Shown in pieces: positions 9,359-17,955 of a DNA stretch of 64,000 nucleotides. Positions within the stretch are counted from its first letter, which is position 1, and each line of letters opens with the position of its first letter. Position numbers and translations under genes: made by a program. Under the pieces are notes generated by a model. The model was not told where the DNA came from, did not search any database, and saw only the letters and a program-made list of their open reading frames with translations. The stretch is from Bruticola sp004554425. Lineage in GTDB: Bacteria > Vulcanimicrobiota > Xenobia > Xenobiales > Xenobiaceae. Location: NCBI GenBank assembly GCA_958366945.1, contig CATXCY010000007.1, positions 1 to 64,000 on the forward strand. The letters are read 5' to 3'.

Positions 9359-12300
9359 TTATCCATTCCAGTAGCCGCGACACTGTTCCATAATTTGGTC
9401 AGCCACACTAGCAATTTGTTCGGCTGGATAGTTGTGCTGTTTCAAAACAGTTTTTATTGTTTTGCGCACTCTAGCTTGGCAATTAGTTTTACTGTACCAA
9501 TCTACAGTACACACATTAGGCAACTCGGTAGCCAAATCGCGAACAGTAGCTATTAGTTCTTCTTGAGCTACAGCTCCGCCATTTTGGTGTAAAATATCAT
9601 AAAAAGCTTCCTCTTCAGAACTAAGCCCCAGCTTATGGTCGCCATTGGTAGTTTCGTCAAGCTCTTGCGCCACTTTGAGCATTTCGTCAATAGCCATAGC
9701 ATTAGATAAAACACCGCTTAAATAGCGTTGCATAGAGTCTTGCAAAATTTCCGAAAATTGCTTAGCTTTAACTCCATTTTTGCAACTGAGCACTCTAACT
9801 TTTTCGTCTAAAATGTTGTTTACAACGCGAAGAGCTACATTTTTTTCTTCCACTGCAGCCAGTTTTTGCAAAATATTAGTATCAAAAAGGGAGATATTAC
9901 TATTAGCATCGCTGAAAATAGTCGCTACTCCACTGCTTTCAACACAAGTTTTAAGCAAACTATCTATTTGTTCATTGATTTCTTTTAAGCTGAACTTTTG
10001 GCCATGGCCTTCTCTTTGCAAAATTTTGATACCATGACGCACAGCGTCAAAATAAGCTGCTTCCAAACTTTCATTTTCGGTGGCAATACTGCTGCATAAG
10101 GAATAGGCTTGCTTTAAAAGCTGAGCTTCTTTCAAAAACAAGTAGTCGCTGCGCTCTTTTGGGCTTAAGTTTTGCTCTTGCAAAATTTTATCCAAAATAA
10201 AATCGACGCCTTGATGGATAATTTTAGCTCGCTTGGTTCCGTCTTCTTGAGCATAAAAAGACATATACTCAAAGCCAGCCAAAATATGGCGGCATTCTTC
10301 TAACAGTTCTTGAAATTTTGGATAAACGGCAGATCTAATATCTTGATTAGCATAATTTTTCTGATCGCGAGCTGTATATTCTTGCATAGCTTGCTTAAGA
10401 GCACCGGCTAAACCGATATAATCGACGATTAAGCCGCCTTCTTTGTCTTTGTAAACACGATTAACTCTAGCTATAGCTTGCATAAGATTATGCTCAACTA
10501 AAGGTTTATAAATATACATAGTAGTTAAGGAAGGCACATCAAAACCAGTGAGCCACATATCTACTACGACAACTATTTTTAAAGGGGAATCAGAATCTTT
10601 GAATTTGCGAGCTAAATCTTCTTTATAATTCTTATCGCCAATTATTTCTCGCCAAGATTCAGGATCTTTATTGCTGCCGGTCATTACTACAGCAATTTTG
10701 CCTTCTTCTTTCCATTGAGGACGCAATTCCAATAAGCGTTTATAAATTTTCAAAGCAATTTCCCTAGAATAAGCTACAATCATAGCTTTACCAGTTACCA
10801 CGGAAGCTCGATTCTGCTCATAATGCTCGAGAATATCTTTAGTTAGCTCTTCAATAGTTTGAGGAGCGCCTAAAATAGAATCGAGCTTGCCCATCTCTCG
10901 CTTACTGCGCTCAATTACTTCAGAATCGGCCTTCTCAGCCAGCTCCCCATATTTTTTGTTAAGTTCATCTAAGGTAGCTTCATCAAGCTTAAGTTTAACT
11001 ACGCGGCTTTCGTAGAATATAGGCTTAGTAGCTCCATCTTCTACAGCTTGGGTCATGTCATAGCAATCGATATTTTCACCAAAAACAGCTCTGGTATCAT
11101 GATCTTTTTTAGCTACCGGCGTACCGGTAAAGCCAATATAAGTAGCTTTAGGCAAAGTAGCCCGCAATTTGCCGGCCATACCTATAGTAACGGCAGCTTC
11201 CTCTTGACCTTGCTTATTGCGGCGAGAAGCAATTTTCTTTACCAAACCATATTGGCTGCGGTGGGCTTCGTCGGCCATAACGATAATATCGCTACGTAAG
11301 GTCAGCGCTTCTTCTCGCTCAGTTACTTTTTGCAAATTTGTAAAGATAATGCCGCCAGAATTGCGATTGCCTTCCAAAAGTTGTTGCAAATGTTCGCAAC
11401 TCTTAGCTTGCTTGGGAGTTTGACGCAAGAATTTTCTGCAGTGTGAGAACTGGTTGTAAAGTTGCTCATCTAGATCTTTGCGATCGGTTACTACAATAAC
11501 TGTAGCGCCAGCCATTACTTTAGTGATGTAGTGAGTGTAAAAAACCATAGTTAGCGATTTGCCGCTGCCTTGAGTATGCCAGACCACGCCGCCTTTACCG
11601 TCTTGGCGCTTTTTAGCTTGCAAGGTACTACTTACAGCCTTCTTAACGGCAAAATATTGATGATAGGCAGCTAAAATTTTTGTAAGGCCACCAGTGCTAC
11701 TATCTCCCTCGCCTCGATCATCAAAACAAATAAAATTTTGCAAAATATCTAGCAAGCGCTCTTTAGCAAAAATACCTTTAAAAAAGACTTCATAACTGGC
11801 ATCTTGGGTATTTTCGTAGCTGCCGTCTATACTTTTCCAAGCCATATAGCGCTCTTCATTAGAAGTAATAGTGCCAGCTTTAGAAAAATACAGATTACTG
11901 AGAACACATATTTGGTTATAGACAAACAGTGAAGCAATGGCGTTTTGGTAATTTTTTATTTGGTTATAAGCATTAGTAGGGGTTGCATTTTCATCAGTAG
12001 GCGACTTTAGTTCCATAATAACTAAAGGCAAACCGTTAATATAAATAAGTAGATCGGGCCGCTTCTTTTCCTTATCAACAATGGTAAGTTGATTGACAAT
12101 TCTAAAATCGTTGTTTTCCGGATGCTGATAGTCGATAAGACGCACCAATTTGGCCGACATATCGCCAAGTTCTTTATCTTCATAAGGAACTGGCAAACCA
12201 TTTTGCAAAAAATCGGTAAAATCGCGATTTCTTTTTATAAGCTCTACACCGTCGATGTTTTTTAGCATGCGTACAGCTTCATTGAGTATATTATCAGACA

Positions 12301-12487
12301 CATCAGGATTTAAACGTCGGAGAGCTTCTATAAGTTTTTCTTCACAAATAACGTCGCGGAAATTGTTCTTTTGGCGTTGTTGTTGCCAATTGCTGCCAAC
12401 AGTGTATTCGTAGCCAAGCTCATTAGTAAATAGATCGATAATAGTTTGTTCATAATCGGCTTCTGTAAATTTAAACTTATTAACCAT
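9359..12487 (-). CDS. hsdR: Type I restriction enzyme, R subunit
   Basis: A 1042-residue HsdR. The N-terminal nuclease domain carries RPDLLIYINGLPLVIMELK, the PD-(D/E)xK site of type I endonucleases. It is followed by the translocase with HTQGSGKS (Walker A), ADEAH (Walker B/DEAD) and GFTGTP, then a second RecA-like lobe with VDMWLTGFDVP and QAIARVNR. The length is normal and no break is visible. It supplies cleavage and DNA translocation for the complex with HsdM and HsdS encoded at 14.25-16.96 kb. It is separated from them by the plus-strand recombinase and half-hsdS genes, so it must have its own promoter in the 12.49-12.65 kb gap. Its stop sits directly against the bidirectional terminator. 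Confidence 0.95.
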   Translation of the reverse strand: MVNKFKFTEADYEQTIIDLFTNELGYEYTVGSNWQQQRQKNNFRDVICEEKLIEALRRLNPDVSDNILNEAVRMLKNIDGVELIKRNRDFTDFLQNGLPVPYEDKELGDMSAKLVRLIDYQHPENNDFRIVNQLTIVDKEKKRPDLLIYINGLPLVIMELKSPTDENATPTNAYNQIKNYQNAIASLFVYNQICVLSNLYFSKAGTITSNEERYMAWKSIDGSYENTQDASYEVFFKGIFAKERLLDILQNFICFDDRGEGDSSTGGLTKILAAYHQYFAVKKAVSSTLQAKKRQDGKGGVVWHTQGSGKSLTMVFYTHYITKVMAGATVIVVTDRKDLDEQLYNQFSHCRKFLRQTPKQAKSCEHLQQLLEGNRNSGGIIFTNLQKVTEREEALTLRSDIIVMADEAHRSQYGLVKKIASRRNKQGQEEAAVTIGMAGKLRATLPKATYIGFTGTPVAKKDHDTRAVFGENIDCYDMTQAVEDGATKPIFYESRVVKLKLDEATLDELNKKYGELAEKADSEVIERSKREMGKLDSILGAPQTIEELTKDILEHYEQNRASVVTGKAMIVAYSREIALKIYKRLLELRPQWKEEGKIAVVMTGSNKDPESWREIIGDKNYKEDLARKFKDSDSPLKIVVVVDMWLTGFDVPSLTTMYIYKPLVEHNLMQAIARVNRVYKDKEGGLIVDYIGLAGALKQAMQEYTARDQKNYANQDIRSAVYPKFQELLEECRHILAGFEYMSFYAQEDGTKRAKIIHQGVDFILDKILQEQNLSPKERSDYLFLKEAQLLKQAYSLCSSIATENESLEAAYFDAVRHGIKILQREGHGQKFSLKEINEQIDSLLKTCVESSGVATIFSDANSNISLFDTNILQKLAAVEEKNVALRVVNNILDEKVRVLSCKNGVKAKQFSEILQDSMQRYLSGVLSNAMAIDEMLKVAQELDETTNGDHKLGLSSEEEAFYDILHQNGGAVAQEELIATVRDLATELPNVCTVDWYSKTNCQARVRKTIKTVLKQHNYPAEQIASVADQIMEQCRGYWNG

Positions 12488-12695
12488 AACTCAACCTTAA
12501 CTTCTTGGCGCTATCACATTGCCTAAACAGCCCAATTTTGCCATACTTCCCCTTTAAGCAAGCAGTTATTGGCAAATAGTTAAAGTAGTTTAGCCAAGCT
12601 TATAAGTTTGCCTGCCAACTTTTAGTCCATTTTGGCTGCTTGTACCATTTTTGGAGAGAATATTTTTAATTTTAAGCAAGAGAAGAGCGCCACCT

Positions 12696-13679
12696 ATGAG
12701 AAAAGAGCTGATAGAAGAAGTCAAAATGAGAATGCTGCCCTATTTAAACTCGGTGCAAATGATAAAATTAGGCAAAGTTTTGGAAACTGTTTTGCAAGGT
12801 TTGGATACAGATACTTTGGAAGCGGAAGCCAAATTAGACAGCGACAGTTTGTTGGCCGCTTTTATTACGGCTAAAAGATTAGAAGGCTGCTCAGAAAAGA
12901 CTTTAGCTTATTATCAAAAGAGCATAGAGGCAGTCTTACAAGCTATTGGCAAAGAGGTAGGCCAAATTACTACCGACGATTTGCGAGCTTATTTAACTAG
13001 CTACCAGGCAACTAATAGAGTGAGTAAAGTAACTATAGATAATGTGCGGCGCAACCTTTCTAGTTTTTTTGCTTGGTTGGAAGATGAAGACTTTATAATT
13101 AAAAGTCCGGTGCGTCGCATTAGGCGTATAAAGACGGCTAAGGTAATAAAAGAGACTTACAGCGACGAAAATTTGGAAGTTATGCGCGATAGGTGCACCA
13201 ACGAGCGCGACTTAGCTTTAATCGATTTATTGGCTTCTTCAGGTATGCGAGCTGGCGAATTAGTAAAGCTAAACCGCGCAGACGTTGATTTTGAAGAGCG
13301 CGAGTGCATTGTTTTAGGCAAAGGCAGCAAAGAACGCTACGTTTACTTTGACGCTCGGGCCAAGATTCACTTACAAAATTACTTGGCCGCCCGCCAAGAC
13401 GACAACCCGGCCCTTTTTGTTTCTTTGCGAGCCCCCTACCGCAGGTTGCAAATTGGCGGCTTAGAAATAAGATTGCGCCAGCTGGGCAAACGTTTAAATT
13501 TGCCAAAGGTTTATCCCCACAAATTTAGGCGCACTATGGCTACAGCGGCTATAGATAAAGGTATGCCTGTAGAGCAATTGCAAAAGTTGCTGGGCCATGA
13601 GCGCATAGACACCACTATGCATTATGCCATGGTAAAGCAACAAAATGTAAAAACAGCGCATAGGAAATATATTGGGTGA
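12696..13679 (+). CDS. Tyrosine site-specific recombinase (probable hsdS invertase)
   Basis: About 327 residues with an N-terminal SAM-like core-binding domain (ITAKRLEGCSEKTLAYYQKS) and a C-terminal catalytic domain. The catalytic set is visible: Arg in SSGMRAGEL, Lys in the beta-hairpin near GKGSKERYV, His-x-x-Arg in PHKFRRTMA, His in LLGHERIDTT and the nucleophile Tyr in MHYAMV. With this start these are about R185, H275, R278, H301 and Y310. The frame reaches back to a TTG at 12651, but the ATG at 12696 is the more ordinary start. It sits inside the type I restriction locus, 24 bases ahead of a half-hsdS gene, between inverted hsdS segments. Recombinases in this position typically invert hsdS. 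XerC/D housekeeping function is less likely from this context. Confidence 0.9.
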   Translation: MRKELIEEVKMRMLPYLNSVQMIKLGKVLETVLQGLDTDTLEAEAKLDSDSLLAAFITAKRLEGCSEKTLAYYQKSIEAVLQAIGKEVGQITTDDLRAYLTSYQATNRVSKVTIDNVRRNLSSFFAWLEDEDFIIKSPVRRIRRIKTAKVIKETYSDENLEVMRDRCTNERDLALIDLLASSGMRAGELVKLNRADVDFEERECIVLGKGSKERYVYFDARAKIHLQNYLAARQDDNPALFVSLRAPYRRLQIGGLEIRLRQLGKRLNLPKVYPHKFRRTMATAAIDKGMPVEQLQKLLGHERIDTTMHYAMVKQQNVKTAHRKYIG

Positions 13680-13703
13680 GTTTTTTTAAGGGAGATAAAA
13701 GCT

Positions 13704-14216
13704 ATGAAAAGATCAACACTTGCAAGTATTTGCAAATACGCCGACGCAGGAACAGAAATTGATAACATAACACTAGATAATTATATATCGACAGAAAACA
13801 TGTTGTCCAATAAGTGTGGAATAGTGCGAGCTGCTTCCTTACCATCTTGCAATAAGGTTAAAGCCTATGCAAAAGGCAATGTGTTGGTATCAAATATTCG
13901 TCCATATTTCAAAAAGATCTGGTTTGCCACAAATAACGGCGGTTGTTCAAATGATGTTTTAGTATTTCAAGCAAATGAAAACACAGACAGCAAGTTCTTA
14001 TATTATTTGCTAGCAAACGACAGTTTCTTTAATTTTTCCACAGCAACTTCCAAAGGCACAAAAATGCCACGTGGCGACAAAAAAGCCATAATGCAGTATG
14101 AAGTGCCGATTTTTGATATGACCGAGCAAAAGGCTATCGCAGCAGTTTTGTCTGCGCTTGACAATAAGATCGAAGTTAATAGCGCGATAAATAAAAATTT
14201 ACCGGCCTGCGCCTAA
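13704..14216 (+). CDS. hsdS: Half-length type I specificity subunit (N-terminal TRD plus central helix)
   Basis: 170 residues comprising one target-recognition domain (VLVSNIRPYFKKIWFA, KFLYYLLAN, ATSKGTKMPRGDKKAI are typical HsdS TRD elements) and the start of the central conserved helix (EQKAIAAVLSALDNKIEVNSAINKNL). The frame then ends after PACA. It has its own ATG with GGGAG about ten bases upstream and follows the recombinase by 24 bases, so it is probably translated rather than silent. The last shared codons are the exact 18-bp repeat also present, inverted, in the full-length hsdS. Inversion would replace the PACA tail with the second TRD, giving a 365-residue HsdS. As it stands, it may be expressed as a half subunit that can dimerise or compete, or it may serve only as a donor cassette. 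Confidence 0.85.
   Translation: MKRSTLASICKYADAGTEIDNITLDNYISTENMLSNKCGIVRAASLPSCNKVKAYAKGNVLVSNIRPYFKKIWFATNNGGCSNDVLVFQANENTDSKFLYYLLANDSFFNFSTATSKGTKMPRGDKKAIMQYEVPIFDMTEQKAIAAVLSALDNKIEVNSAINKNLPACA
14184..14201 (+). repeat. 18-bp recombination repeat, copy 1 (in half hsdS)
   Basis: An exact 18-bp match, in inverted orientation, to 14850-14867. It encodes A-I-N-K-N-L in the half-hsdS frame. Flanking bases differ immediately on both sides. Within it, TAAAT and ATTTA form 5-base inverted arms around AAAA (14188-14201), as expected for a tyrosine recombinase core site. Confidence 0.85.
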
Positions 14217-14249
14217 AGGCAGCCGCCGCAGCAGCTGCCACTGACAGAG

Positions 14250-15416
14250 TTATATTTTCACCTGCGAAACATCAATTTCCCCAGACATTAACTTAGGCAG
14301 AAAAGCATCACGAATAGCAGCTAAACGCTGATTTTCTTCGTTGTTAGTGTTGTATAAATTCATAAGCTTACCAGAAATTTTTTCAAAATTTAAAAGATCA
14401 TATTTGTCTGGAACTAGCACAGTTACCTTATTCATGTCACTTTGAGTTATTAGAGGCTGCGTTGAACCTCTATTCATCGATGAGTAATTAATTCTACGCA
14501 ACACTTGATTAGTAAACTCGTAATATTGACTTGTTATAACTAAAGTGTTATCGGAAGTCCAACATGGTGCATGAAATCTTTGAATAATACCGTGAGTTCC
14601 AACTCTGCCTGTTACAAGAATTTTATCCGTATAGTTTGCCTTGGATGTAAAACCCATAACAGAAGCAGCGCCAATGATAGGAATCGGGGTGCTGGCACTA
14701 AAGTGCTCGGATTTTACCTGCGGACGTTTTCCACTTGAAACACAAGCAATATCTGCAAGTGTTTTATACTTCCATTTATCTGGGCAACGACCGTTATTTA
14801 AATCAAAGTTTTCAAACCAAGATTCATAAATAGAGGATACCTGTTTTTCTAAATTTTTATTTATCGCTTTATTTATAGCAATTTTTTTATCTAAAGCCGA
14901 AAGTATACTTGATATTTGCTTTTGTGCATTTAACTCCAAACGAGGTATCTCTAAATTTTTAATTTGATCAGGGCTTATATTAGCTTGGCTGGCACTACCT
15001 GTTGCACCAGTTGCTAACTCTTTTCTCACAATGTCTTGTATAAGAAAATAATATATAAAGTCTAGATCTGCTTTTGATGTATCCCTTATAACAACTTTAC
15101 CGACGCGTTGATTTAAAAGTGAGCTGGCGTTATACCTCACCCTAGCGACACGTCCAACAGCAGAGCTCCACTGTTCTACATGCGAACCTGTCATAGCAAT
15201 TAAAACGTCCCCATAACGCAGAATATAATCGCTATGCTGATCTGCAATTTCTTCTGAAACATATGTCGCTTTTTCCAAAGAAACGCACGGCGGAGTAACA
15301 TTTGAGATCTTAACAACAGGAACACCATTTAGCAAAAAATCTTTACTCTTAAAAGCGAACCCAGGCAATATTTCAATAAATTCACCAAGTTTTGCACTTT
15401 TCCAACTAGATTTCAT
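14250..15416 (-). CDS. hsdS: Type I restriction-modification specificity subunit
   Basis: 388 residues with the usual HsdS layout: TRD1 (about 1-150, WKSAKLGEFIEILPG and GDVLIAMTGSHVEQ), central conserved helix (QKQISSILSALDKKIAINKAINKNLEKQ), TRD2 (about 210-340, KYKTLADIACVSSGKRP through RGSTQPLITQSDM) and a C-terminal helix ending PKLMSGEIDVSQV. It fixes the DNA sequence recognised by the HsdM/HsdR complex. The ATG at 15414-15416 overlaps the end of hsdM by 11 bases and has GGGGGC upstream; the TTG two codons earlier is unlikely. The 18-bp repeat at 14850-14867 divides the gene into the N-terminal half that can be swapped and the C-terminal half that moves. After inversion this locus would encode a 193-residue half protein ending PACA. 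Confidence 0.93.
   Translation of the reverse strand: MKSSWKSAKLGEFIEILPGFAFKSKDFLLNGVPVVKISNVTPPCVSLEKATYVSEEIADQHSDYILRYGDVLIAMTGSHVEQWSSAVGRVARVRYNASSLLNQRVGKVVIRDTSKADLDFIYYFLIQDIVRKELATGATGSASQANISPDQIKNLEIPRLELNAQKQISSILSALDKKIAINKAINKNLEKQVSSIYESWFENFDLNNGRCPDKWKYKTLADIACVSSGKRPQVKSEHFSASTPIPIIGAASVMGFTSKANYTDKILVTGRVGTHGIIQRFHAPCWTSDNTLVITSQYYEFTNQVLRRINYSSMNRGSTQPLITQSDMNKVTVLVPDKYDLLNFEKISGKLMNLYNTNNEENQRLAAIRDAFLPKLMSGEIDVSQVKI
14850..14867 (-). repeat. 18-bp recombination repeat, copy 2 (in full-length hsdS)
   Basis: Inverted exact copy of 14184-14201, located at the junction of the first TRD/central helix and the second half of hsdS. It lies at the same codon phase and encodes the same A-I-N-K-N-L, so crossover keeps both reading frames open. 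Confidence 0.85.
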
Positions 15417-16956
15417 AACCAATAGCCCCCAGTTTTTCTTTTATTTCTGCTTCCAATTGGTGGGACTGAGCAAAAAGTGAGCTCAGCTCTTTAGTTAAAC
15501 GGGCCATCTTCTCGGCAAAGGGTTCGCCGTCGTCTTCTTGTTCGGCTATACCTACATAGCGACCGGGCGTGAGAATATAATCTTGCTTAGCAATATCTTC
15601 AGTAGAAACTACAGCGCAGAAGCCGGCCTCGTTTTCTAACTTACCTTCGGCAAAAGCATTGTAAGTAGCAGCCATTTTTTCAATATCAGCTTCAGTAAGC
15701 TCAGACAATTTGCGCGTAACAACTCGGCCTAATTGGCGAGCATCAATAAAGAGAGTCTTGCCTTTTTGCTTCTTATCTTTAGCTAAAAACCACAAACAAG
15801 CGGGAATTTGGGTAGTGTAAAAAAGCTTAGCTGGCAAAGCGATAATAGCTTCCACTAAATCAGCTTTAATTATGTTGCGACGGATCTCCCCTTCTCCACT
15901 CTCTTGAGAAGAAAGAGAGCCATTGGCCATAACGCAACCTAAGCGCCCCTTGTCGCTCAAGTGATAAATCATATGCTCAAACCAAGCAAAGTTGGCATTA
16001 CCTTCAGGTGGCGTACCGTAGGTTTTAAAGCGAACATCATCTTTTAACTTGTCCGCGTGCCAATTATCCATATTAAAAGGCGGATTGGCCATAATAAAAT
16101 CAAATTTTAAGGCTTCCTTACCATATTGGCCATCTTTAGCTTCTCGCGCAGCGTGCTTATCATCAGTAAAAGTATCGCCATATTGAATATTAGCTTCCAA
16201 ACCGCGAATAGCTAAATTCATTTGGGCCATTTTATAGGTATTAGAATTGCTCTCTTGGCCATAAATAGAAATATCATCGCTCTGGCCGCCATGCTTTTCA
16301 ATAAATTTGGCCGATTGGACAAACATACCGCCAGAGCCGCAGCAAGGATCGTAAACACGACCGCTGTAAGGTTGCAAAATTTCTACAATAGTACGCACAA
16401 TACAAGATGGAGTATAAAATTCGCCGGCTTTTCTACCTTCGCCCTCAGCGAATTTAGCCAGACAATATTCGTAAGCTCTGCCTAAAATATCGCGTTCTTG
16501 CTTAGGATCGTGCAAAGGAAGATTGTCAAAAATTGTGACTACCTCGCCTAAGCGAGCCTTATCTAATTCGTGGCGAGCAAAATTTTTAGGCAGAATATTT
16601 TTGCCCTGGAACTTATCATTGGCATTTTCGATAGCCAGCATAGCCTCATCAATAACTTGGCCTATTTCTTCTTTATTTGCGTAAGAAGCAACATACGGCC
16701 AGCGGGCTTTTTCGGGAACGATACAAACATTGGCAGACAAGTATTCATCTGGCTCACTAATATCACCGCCTTCAGCTTCTATTTCAGCTTGTCTAGCTTC
16801 GTAGCGATCGGAAATATACTTTAAGAAAATCAGGCCCAAAATGACCGTTTTATATTCGGAGGCATCCAAATTGCCGCGTAGCTTGTTGGCAGCCTCCCAA
16901 AGTTTAGCTTCAAAGCTTTGCTCCGCCTGTTTTTTCTCTTTTTTCGCCTTGGCCAT
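15406..16956 (-). CDS. hsdM: Type I restriction-modification DNA methyltransferase, M subunit
   Basis: 516 residues. The N-terminal helical domain (FEAKLWEAANKLRGNLDASEYKTV, LIFLKYISDRYE) is the HsdM_N fold. The methylase core has VYDPCCGSGGMFV (SAM-binding motif I) and DFIMANPPFN (motif IV, N6-adenine methylation), with GEFYTPS before it. It modifies adenine in the sequence chosen by HsdS and is required for restriction too. The start is placed at the ATG giving MAKAKKEKKQ, with AAGGAAC upstream; the frame runs 17 codons further back. It is the first gene of an hsdM-hsdS operon transcribed towards the recombinase operon. Confidence 0.95.
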   Translation of the reverse strand: MAKAKKEKKQAEQSFEAKLWEAANKLRGNLDASEYKTVILGLIFLKYISDRYEARQAEIEAEGGDISEPDEYLSANVCIVPEKARWPYVASYANKEEIGQVIDEAMLAIENANDKFQGKNILPKNFARHELDKARLGEVVTIFDNLPLHDPKQERDILGRAYEYCLAKFAEGEGRKAGEFYTPSCIVRTIVEILQPYSGRVYDPCCGSGGMFVQSAKFIEKHGGQSDDISIYGQESNSNTYKMAQMNLAIRGLEANIQYGDTFTDDKHAAREAKDGQYGKEALKFDFIMANPPFNMDNWHADKLKDDVRFKTYGTPPEGNANFAWFEHMIYHLSDKGRLGCVMANGSLSSQESGEGEIRRNIIKADLVEAIIALPAKLFYTTQIPACLWFLAKDKKQKGKTLFIDARQLGRVVTRKLSELTEADIEKMAATYNAFAEGKLENEAGFCAVVSTEDIAKQDYILTPGRYVGIAEQEDDGEPFAEKMARLTKELSSLFAQSHQLEAEIKEKLGAIGYEI

Positions 16957-17052
16957 AATGGTTTTGTTCCTTTTAATTTCTACTAACAGTTGGCCTTCAG
17001 CATTCAACTAGCGAACACTTTTTCCCTAGACTAGCTGAACTATGTATAAAGC

Positions 17053-17883
17053 CTATTTCAAAATTTTATACATAGCTACAGCAGAAATAAAAGCAGCCCA
17101 AACGCCAATTAGCCAGCCAATACAGCTTTCATAAAGTCCGTAAGCCAAATCTTTCTTTTCACCATTAACAATGACAGCAGGCTTATCTTCAGCTGTAAAT
17201 AAAAGCTGTCTGTCTTTCCCTACAGCACAAACCTTAACTTGCCCCTGACCAATTTGGGCAAAAAAACTGACAGGCGCCTTTTGCTTGACCACATAGATAC
17301 CATAGCGTTCATTATCCTCATAGTTGCCACGCCCTTGCGGATAAAAGAAGTTGCCAGAAGCAAAGTCGATCTTTCTGTCCGCCTCCTGGAAATCGGCGCT
17401 CAACTCTTTCAAATCTCGAACAGCTTCCCAATTACTAATTTGACAGGGAACAATATCTAAGGGCACATTGTCATAAATATAAGTTTGCTTAGATTTATGC
17501 AACAAGCTTCCGCGTACTTTAACCCAACTATAGCTAGTTGTCCCATAATCATCATCGTCGGAATCGTATTTTTCGTGTTCTTGGTATGCTTCATGACGAT
17601 AGTAAACGGCCACTTGAGGATTGGCCAAAATATGAAAAGGATCGTTGGCCGCCTGACCGCTAATAGGCGCTTTCATTACGAGATAAAGTGCAGGCTGCTC
17701 TTGCAAAGCTTTGTCTAGTTCAGCTCGACTATTAATTTGCGGCAGCTTAGCCACAAATTCTTCTTGATTGCTTTGCTCTTTACAACAATAAACAGTGAAA
17801 GCCACAACTGCACAAAAAGACAAAAAACCGATTATAGGCCAAAAACTATCAGCCAATTTTTTTTGTAATTTTTTAAGCAGCAT
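17053..17883 (-). CDS. Membrane protein with GIDE-like topology
   Basis: About 276 residues: one N-terminal membrane helix (FWPIIGFLSFCAVVAFTVYCC), a soluble region of about 200 residues, and a C-terminal helix (CIGWLIGVWAAFISAVAMY). The soluble part contains PALYLVMKAPISG near its start and a middle KVRGSLLH segment, resembling the GIDE/BAM domain of MULAN-like proteins. The RING domain of eukaryotic members is absent. Bacterial GIDE-type proteins are of unknown function, though some occur in defence loci. The ATG at 17883 gives MLLKKLQKK. It lies just upstream of hsdM in the same direction with no obvious terminator between. The assignment rests on topology and weak similarity. Confidence 0.5.
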   Translation of the reverse strand: MLLKKLQKKLADSFWPIIGFLSFCAVVAFTVYCCKEQSNQEEFVAKLPQINSRAELDKALQEQPALYLVMKAPISGQAANDPFHILANPQVAVYYRHEAYQEHEKYDSDDDDYGTTSYSWVKVRGSLLHKSKQTYIYDNVPLDIVPCQISNWEAVRDLKELSADFQEADRKIDFASGNFFYPQGRGNYEDNERYGIYVVKQKAPVSFFAQIGQGQVKVCAVGKDRQLLFTAEDKPAVIVNGEKKDLAYGLYESCIGWLIGVWAAFISAVAMYKILK

Positions 17884-17955
17884 AATTTTTACCAAGCTTT
17901 ATTTGTTATCATTTTTATTATAACCTAAAATAGTAGCTAAAAGTTAATAACTTGG

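Noticed and set aside
13704..14216. Half hsdS as a simple truncated pseudogene
   Set aside because: It has its own start signal, an intact TRD and ends at an exact in-phase recombination repeat, so it is better read as an inversion cassette.
14218..14239. Hairpin GGCAGC/GCTGCC between the convergent hsdS genes as terminator
   Set aside because: Six pairs with a ten-base loop and no T-run on either strand.
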